From: DASVBJ01 sp036375895
GTDB taxonomy: Bacteria > Actinomycetota > Actinomycetes > JACCUZ01
Direction: 5' to 3'
Length of the DNA: 10,435 nt
Assembly: GCA_036375895.1 (NCBI GenBank)
Contig: DASVBJ010000322.1
Location: 1 to 10,435, forward strand
Shown: positions 7,296 to 10,435 of the stretch, in pieces
How the letters are laid out: the number at the start of each line of letters is the position of its first letter
Position numbering within the stretch: position 1 is the first letter of the stretch
Program-made: the position numbers and the translations under genes
The notes under the pieces: generated by a model
What the model was told of the DNA's origin: nothing
The model's database searches: none
What the model saw: only the letters and a program-made list of their open reading frames with translations

Positions 7296-8530
7296 GCCAG
7301 AGCCCGATGAAGTCCGTCGACCAGCACCTGGCCGACATCCTGCGGGGGATCGAGCCGATCGCGCCGCTCGAGCTGCAGCTGCTCGACGCGCACGGCTGCA
7401 TCCTGGCCGAGACCGTGCGGTCCGACGTCGATCTGCCGCCCTTCGACAACTCCTCGATGGACGGCTACGCGGTGCGGGTCGAGGACGTCGCCGCGGCATC
7501 CGAGGCGACGCCGGTCCGGCTGCCGGTCGTCGGTGACGTCGCGGCCGGCTCGCAGTCGGTCTACCGCGTGCAACCCGGGCTGTCCACCCGCATCATGACC
7601 GGCGCGCCGGTGCCGGCCGGCGCTGACGCCGTCGTGCCCATCGAGTGGACCGACCACGGCCTCGCCTCGGTCACGATCGTGCAGGCCCCGCAGCCGGGGC
7701 AGAACATCCGCCGCCAGGGCGAGGACGTGCGCGCCGGCGAGGTGGTGCTCGCGGAGGGCACCCGGCTGGGGCCGGGGCAGATCGGGCTGCTCGCCGCCGT
7801 CGGTCGCGACCGGGTCGTCGTCCGCCCCCGTCCCCGCGTCGTCATCATCTCGACGGGCAGCGAGCTCGTGGAGCCGGGGCAGCCGACCACGTCGGGTCAG
7901 ATCCACGAGTCGAACTCGTTCATCCTCACCACCGCGGCGCGCGAGGCGGGTGCTCTCGCCTTCCGGGTCGGCATCGTTCCCGACGAGCCGCGTCAGCTGC
8001 TCGACGCGATCGAGGACCAGCTGATCCGCGCCGACCTGGTGCTCACGAGCGGTGGCGTCAGCGTCGGCGCCTACGACGTGGTCAAGGAGGTGCTCTCCCG
8101 GCTCGGCACGGTCGAGTTCGACCGGGTCGCCATGCAGCCCGGCAAGCCGCAGGGTTTCGGCACCATCGGCCCCGACAGCACGCCGATCATCACGTTGCCC
8201 GGCAACCCGGTGAGCGCCTACGTCTCGTTCGAGGTGTTCGTGCGTCCGGTGATCCGGCGCATGCTCGGCGTCGAGCCCCTGCACCGCCCGATGGTGCTGG
8301 CGGTGGCCCTCGAGCCGCTGTCCTCGCCGGCCGGCAAGCGGCAGTTCGCCCGGGCCTGGCTCGACGTGCAGGAGGGCCGCTACGTGGTGCGGCCGGTCGG
8401 CGGGCCCGGCTCGCACCTGGTCGGCGACCTGGCGCAGGCCAACGCCTTCATGGTGATCCCGGAGCAGGTCACCGAGGTGCCCGCGGGGTCGGCGGTGGAG
8501 GTCATGGTGCTCGAGCGGCGGCACGCGTGA
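7292..8530 (+). CDS. moeA: Molybdopterin molybdenumtransferase, MoeA family (gephyrin-like, Glp)
   Basis: Inserts molybdate into adenylylated molybdopterin in the last step of molybdenum-cofactor synthesis. In Corynebacterium the homologue at this locus (Glp) also acts as a gephyrin-like cell-division partner. From the GTG at 7292 it is 412 residues, the usual MoeA length. Motifs: PPFDNSSMDGYAV (49-61), IMTGAPVPAGADAVVP (101-116), RRQGEDVRAGE (140-150), the MPT-binding-domain stretch STGSEL (187-192), LTSGGVSVGAYDVVKEV (251-267), MQPGKP (281-286) and LPGNPVSAYVSFEVFVRPV (302-320). The active-site Asp and Lys positions of E. coli MoeA appear conserved, so catalysis is plausible. Three in-frame starts exist: ATG 7280, GTG 7292 and ATG 7307. 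I prefer 7292 because it gives the GTGA overlap with galU that recurs in the following genes and has GGGACGG just upstream. Enzyme, division scaffold or both cannot be decided from sequence; moaC and mogA downstream favour at least the enzymatic role. Confidence 0.93.
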   Translation: MSQSPMKSVDQHLADILRGIEPIAPLELQLLDAHGCILAETVRSDVDLPPFDNSSMDGYAVRVEDVAAASEATPVRLPVVGDVAAGSQSVYRVQPGLSTRIMTGAPVPAGADAVVPIEWTDHGLASVTIVQAPQPGQNIRRQGEDVRAGEVVLAEGTRLGPGQIGLLAAVGRDRVVVRPRPRVVIISTGSELVEPGQPTTSGQIHESNSFILTTAAREAGALAFRVGIVPDEPRQLLDAIEDQLIRADLVLTSGGVSVGAYDVVKEVLSRLGTVEFDRVAMQPGKPQGFGTIGPDSTPIITLPGNPVSAYVSFEVFVRPVIRRMLGVEPLHRPMVLAVALEPLSSPAGKRQFARAWLDVQEGRYVVRPVGGPGSHLVGDLAQANAFMVIPEQVTEVPAGSAVEVMVLERRHA

Positions 8531-9003
8531 GCGACGAGCTCACCCACCTCGACGAGACCGGCGCGGCCCGCATGGTCGACGTCTCCGGCAAGGACGTCAC
8601 GGCCCGCACCGCCACCGCGACGGGGCGGGTGCTGGTGTCGCGCGAGGTCGTGGCGCTGCTGCGCTCGGGCGGGGTGCCCAAGGGTGACGCCCTCGCGGTC
8701 GCCCGGATCGCCGGCATCCAGGCGGCCAAGCGGACTCCCGACCTCGTGCCGCTGTGCCACCCGATCGCCATCCACGGGGTGACCGTCGACCTGCACGTCG
8801 AGGACGACGCCGTCGCGGTGACGGCGACGGTCCGCACCGCCGACCGCACCGGGGTCGAGATGGAGGCGCTCACCTGCGTGGCGGTGGCCGGCCTGGCCCT
8901 CATCGACATGGTCAAGGCGGTCGATCCCGCCGCGGTCATCACCGACGTGCGGGTGGAGGAGAAGACCGGAGGCAGGTCCGGGGAGTGGCGGCGCCCGACA
9001 TGA
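8527..9003 (+). CDS. moaC: Cyclic pyranopterin monophosphate synthase MoaC
   Basis: Second enzyme of molybdenum-cofactor synthesis; it converts the MoaA product 3',8-cyclo-7,8-dihydro-GTP to cyclic pyranopterin monophosphate. At 158 residues it is full length. All hallmark segments are present: ARMVDVSGKDVTAR (14-27), PKGDALAVARIAGIQAAKRT (51-70), PLCHPI (75-80), GVEMEAL (109-115), LIDMVKAVD (125-133) and the glycine-rich tail EEKTGGRSGEW (144-154). These carry counterparts of the E. coli catalytic residues (Lys52, His78, Glu111 and Glu113, Asp127, Lys130). The GTG start overlaps the moeA stop (GTGA, 8527-8530) and its stop overlaps the mogA start (ATGA), so it should be translated in a coupled series. 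The partner enzymes MoaA, MoaD and MoaE are not in this window. Confidence 0.96.
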   Translation: MSDELTHLDETGAARMVDVSGKDVTARTATATGRVLVSREVVALLRSGGVPKGDALAVARIAGIQAAKRTPDLVPLCHPIAIHGVTVDLHVEDDAVAVTATVRTADRTGVEMEALTCVAVAGLALIDMVKAVDPAAVITDVRVEEKTGGRSGEWRRPT

Positions 9004-9470
9004 GGGCTCTCGTCGTCACGGTCTCCAACCGCGTCTCGGCCGGGGTCTACGCCGATCGCGGCGGGCCGCTGATCGTCGAGGGGCTCGCCGGGCTCGGCTT
9101 CGAGGTCGACGGCCCGCAGGTCGTGCCCGACGGCGAGCCCGTGGCGGAGGCGCTGCGGGCGGCGGTCGGCTCGGCGTACGACGTGGTCGTCACGACCGGC
9201 GGCACCGGCATCACGCCGCTCGACCTCACCCCGGAGATGACCCGCCGGGTCGTCGACCGCGAGGTGCCGGGGCTCGCGGAGGCGATCCGCGCCTACGGCG
9301 TCGCCCACGGCGTCCCGACGGCCGCGCTGTCGCGGGGTGTGGCCGGGGTGGCCGGGTCGACGCTCGTCGTCAACCTGCCCGGCTCGACCGGTGGCGTGCG
9401 GGACGGGCTGGCCGTCATCGGGCCCGTGCTGCAGCACGCGGTCGAGCAGATCCGCGGGGGCGACCACTGA
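9000..9470 (+). CDS. mogA: MogA/MoaB family molybdopterin adenylyltransferase
   Basis: Predicted to adenylylate molybdopterin, giving the substrate on which MoeA acts; the two activities are fused in eukaryotic gephyrin and here sit in one operon. The 156-residue protein is a single MoCF-binding domain. Visible features: first strand ALVVTVSNRVSAG (3-15), the molybdopterin-binding TTGGTGITPLDLTPE (65-79) with the conserved Asp75 and Glu79, VPGLAEAIRAYG (89-100), AALSRGVAGV (108-117), and the closing LPGSTGGVRDGL (126-137). The ATG overlaps the moaC stop (ATGA, 9000-9003). Its TGA at 9468-9470 overlaps a CTG that probably begins the next gene. MogA and MoaB cannot be separated reliably by motif; in actinobacteria both names are used for this operon member. 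Confidence 0.93.
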   Translation: MRALVVTVSNRVSAGVYADRGGPLIVEGLAGLGFEVDGPQVVPDGEPVAEALRAAVGSAYDVVVTTGGTGITPLDLTPEMTRRVVDREVPGLAEAIRAYGVAHGVPTAALSRGVAGVAGSTLVVNLPGSTGGVRDGLAVIGPVLQHAVEQIRGGDH

Positions 9471-10081
9471 CCCCTGGCTGGCCGGCGACCCTGCGTGCGG
9501 GCCGCGTCGGCCTCCGCCCCATCCGCCAGCGCGACCGCGCGGCGTGGCTCGAGGTGCGCGCCCGCAACCGGGACTGGTTGGCGCCGTGGGAGGCCACGCC
9601 ACCCGGGCGGGGTGCGGGACCGGCGCCGGGCGTGGGGTACGGCGCGATGGTGCGCTCGCTGCGGTCGCAGGCCCGGGCCGGCCACCTGCTGCCGTTCGTC
9701 GTCACCTTCGACGACCGGCTGGTCGGGCAGCTCACCGTCGGCGGCATCACGTGGGGGTCGCTGTGCTCGGCGCACATCGGCTACTGGGTCGACCAGGCGG
9801 TGGCGGGCCGGGGCGTGATGCCCACGGCGGTCGCGCTCGCCGTCGACCACTGCTTCACGGCCCTCGGTCTGCACCGGGTCGAGATCAACATCCGGCCCGA
9901 GAACACCGCGTCGCTGCGGGTGGTGGACAAGCTCGGGTTCCGCGACGAGGGCGTCCGGCTCGGACTGCTGCACATCGACGGCGCGTGGCGCGACCACCGG
10001 TCCTTCGCGCTGACGGCCGAGGAGGTGCCGGACGGTCTGCTCGCCCGCTGGCGGGCGTCCGGCGGCCTGCCCGAGGGGTGA
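9467..10081 (+). CDS. GNAT-family acetyltransferase, RimJ/RimL type, probable CTG start
   Basis: Acetyl-CoA-dependent N-acetyltransferase of the RimJ/RimL (ribosomal-protein alanine acetyltransferase) group; the true substrate is unknown. Counted from the CTG at 9467 it has 204 residues. Seen: N-terminal strand VGLRPIRQRDRAAW (14-27), RNRDWLAPWEA (33-43), core strand VGQLTVGGI (86-94), HIGYWVDQAVAGRGVMPTAV (103-122) with the acetyl-CoA loop AGRGV, and the family C-terminal signature NIRPENTASLRVVDKLGF (141-158). The first conventional start, GTG 9554, would remove 29 residues including strand 1, although 9467-9553 reads as coding (27 of 29 codons end in G or C) and carries the family motif. 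No in-frame ATG, GTG or TTG precedes it. CTG 9467 overlaps the mogA stop (CTGA), copying the overlaps of the three preceding junctions, and has GGGGG 6 bases upstream. In Mycobacterium rimJ (Rv0995) holds the matching position. Confidence 0.88.
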   Translation: MTPGWPATLRAGRVGLRPIRQRDRAAWLEVRARNRDWLAPWEATPPGRGAGPAPGVGYGAMVRSLRSQARAGHLLPFVVTFDDRLVGQLTVGGITWGSLCSAHIGYWVDQAVAGRGVMPTAVALAVDHCFTALGLHRVEINIRPENTASLRVVDKLGFRDEGVRLGLLHIDGAWRDHRSFALTAEEVPDGLLARWRASGGLPEG

Positions 10082-10149
10082 CGGGCCGCGGGCTGGCGGG
10101 CCGGTGGGCGCGCGGGCCGGCGGGCGGGCGCGCGGGCGCAGGGTCTCCA
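10082..10149. other. Low-complexity G+C-only spacer after the operon
   Basis: From the rimJ-like stop to about 10140 the DNA is almost purely G and C, with repeated GGGCCGG and GGGCGCGC blocks. No open frame, RNA gene or regulatory motif could be recognised. Such stretches are common between genes in very G+C-rich genomes and may simply be non-coding drift. Confidence 0.5.
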
Positions 10150-10192
10150 GCCCATGTGCTCTGCCACGAAGTCTGTGGCAGAGCCCATGGGC
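10150..10192. terminator. 18-bp inverted repeat, probable transcription terminator of the galU-rimJ operon
   Basis: Arms 10150-10167 and 10175-10192 pair over 18 positions with a single T/C mismatch (10157 with 10185). They enclose a 7-base loop (GAAGTCT). The inner ten pairs, GCTCTGCCAC with GTGGCAGAGC, are perfect. The stem begins 69 bases after the acetyltransferase stop and ahead of the next gene, the place expected for an intrinsic terminator. No T-rich tract follows, which is usual in actinobacterial terminators but leaves other roles open, such as a repeated genomic palindrome or a processing site. Confidence 0.62.
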
Positions 10193-10221
10193 GCCGGGGT
10201 GGGGTGGTGGGGCGGTGTGCG

Positions 10222-10265
10222 GGGGAGCAGTGGTCACGGCAGCGGGGAGAAGTGGTCACAGCAGC
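10222..10265. repeat. Two adjacent 22-bp direct repeats, candidate tandem regulator site
   Basis: Copies at 10222-10243 and 10244-10265 abut exactly and differ at only two positions (C/A at repeat position 7, G/A at position 17). Each contains GGGGAG, the core AGTGGTCAC and a GCAGC end; the core holds a short GTG/CAC inverted pair. The period of 22 is close to two helical turns, so two bound proteins would face the same side of the DNA. The block lies about 75 bp upstream of the SepX/GlpR-like gene, suggesting control of that gene. No named regulator motif was recognised. Confidence 0.6.
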
Positions 10266-10324
10266 CACAGGCGTTATCCCGCGACACACCGCGGAGGTTG
10301 CGCCGTTGCGATGATCTACGCGCC

Positions 10325-10330
10325 TACCGT
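10325..10330 (+). promoter_or_regulatory. Possible -10 element for the SepX/GlpR-like gene
   Basis: TACCGT fits TANNNT and ends 8 bases before the GTG at 10339, which would make the transcript leaderless or nearly so. TTGCGA at 10306-10311 is a poor -35 candidate because the spacer would be only 13 bases. This is a weak call based on pattern and spacing. Confidence 0.25.
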
Positions 10331-10338
10331 TTGTCATC

Positions 10339-10435
10339 GTGGGGAGTGGGGTGATCTACGCGGCCATCATCCTGATGTGGGCCGCCTACTTCATCCCGCT
10401 GTTGCTCCGTCGCCACGAGGAGCTCTCCGAGTCGC
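10339..10435 (+). CDS. SepX/GlpR-like actinobacterial membrane division protein, N-terminus only
   Basis: Only 32 codons lie in the window. The protein starts VGSGVIYAAIILMWAAYF, continues IPLLLRRHEELSES and runs off the right edge. It shows a single N-terminal membrane helix (about residues 4-22) followed directly by a basic then acidic cytoplasmic stretch. This pattern, and its place after galU, moeA/glp and a rimJ-like gene, matches SepX of Streptomyces and GlpR of Corynebacterium (Mycobacterium Rv0996), membrane proteins of the division machinery; GlpR is the membrane receptor of Glp. Two GTG starts are possible. GTG 10339 keeps the GSG residues before the helix, as in homologues I recall, and would be leaderless. 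GTG 10351 has GGGGAG 4 bases upstream. The identification rests on a short segment plus gene order, so it is likely but not certain. Confidence 0.7.
   Translation, partial: MGSGVIYAAIILMWAAYFIPLLLRRHEELSES

Noticed and set aside
7187..8524. 445-codon minus-strand frame opposite moeA
   Set aside because: Antisense shadow of moeA; no conserved motif in the translation.
10274..10282. TTATCCCGC as a DnaA box
   Set aside because: Matches only the first six bases of the usual TTATCCACA box, single copy, with no origin-type context.
10311..10435. Open frame from ATG 10311 reading through to the window edge, with GGAGG 13 bases upstream
   Set aside because: It is out of frame with the membrane-protein frame and yields a His/Arg/Pro-rich peptide without a hydrophobic helix.

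Overview
The window comes from a very G+C-rich genome with G/C at most third codon positions, frequent GTG starts and extensive stop/start overlaps. Together with the gene order 5-formyltetrahydrofolate cyclo-ligase / galU / moeA(glp) / rimJ-like / sepX(glpR)-like, this points to an Actinomycetota chromosome. The same backbone is known from Mycobacterium (Rv0992c to Rv0996) and related actinobacteria. Genus cannot be fixed from the sequence. No mobile element, tRNA, rRNA or CRISPR was seen; this looks like core chromosome.

Left part (1-4359, minus strand, read right to left): 5-formyltetrahydrofolate cyclo-ligase (3790-4359), a CPA1-type K+(Na+)/H+ antiporter with a C-terminal TrkA-C domain (2234-3718), and a P-type cation ATPase of the Na+/K+-ATPase-like P2C group (1-2144), which runs off the left edge. 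The gaps are 71 and 89 bp, so co-transcription is possible. The antiporter and ATPase form a cation-homeostasis pair.

Right part (4410-10435, plus strand): a membrane-bound diguanylate cyclase (TM - extracytoplasmic sensor - TM - HAMP - GAF - GGDEF, with GGEEF active site and RxxD inhibitory site) starts 50 bp from the divergent cyclo-ligase gene. A perfect 7+1+7 palindrome lies in that gap. After 24 bp comes galU, then moeA/glp, moaC, mogA and a RimJ-like acetyltransferase. Each of the last four joins its upstream neighbour by a 4-base NTGA stop/start overlap (GTGA, GTGA, ATGA, CTGA). The last implies a CTG start for the acetyltransferase. The enzymes supply UDP-glucose and steps of molybdenum-cofactor synthesis; the MoeA homologue may be the gephyrin-like Glp that acts in actinobacterial cell division.

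The 257-bp gap at 10082-10338 holds a G+C-only low-complexity stretch, a strong 18-bp inverted repeat (probable terminator), a tandem pair of adjacent 22-bp repeats and a possible promoter. The last gene, cut by the right edge, is the N-terminus of a single-pass membrane protein resembling SepX/GlpR, the division protein and Glp receptor of this locus in other actinobacteria.
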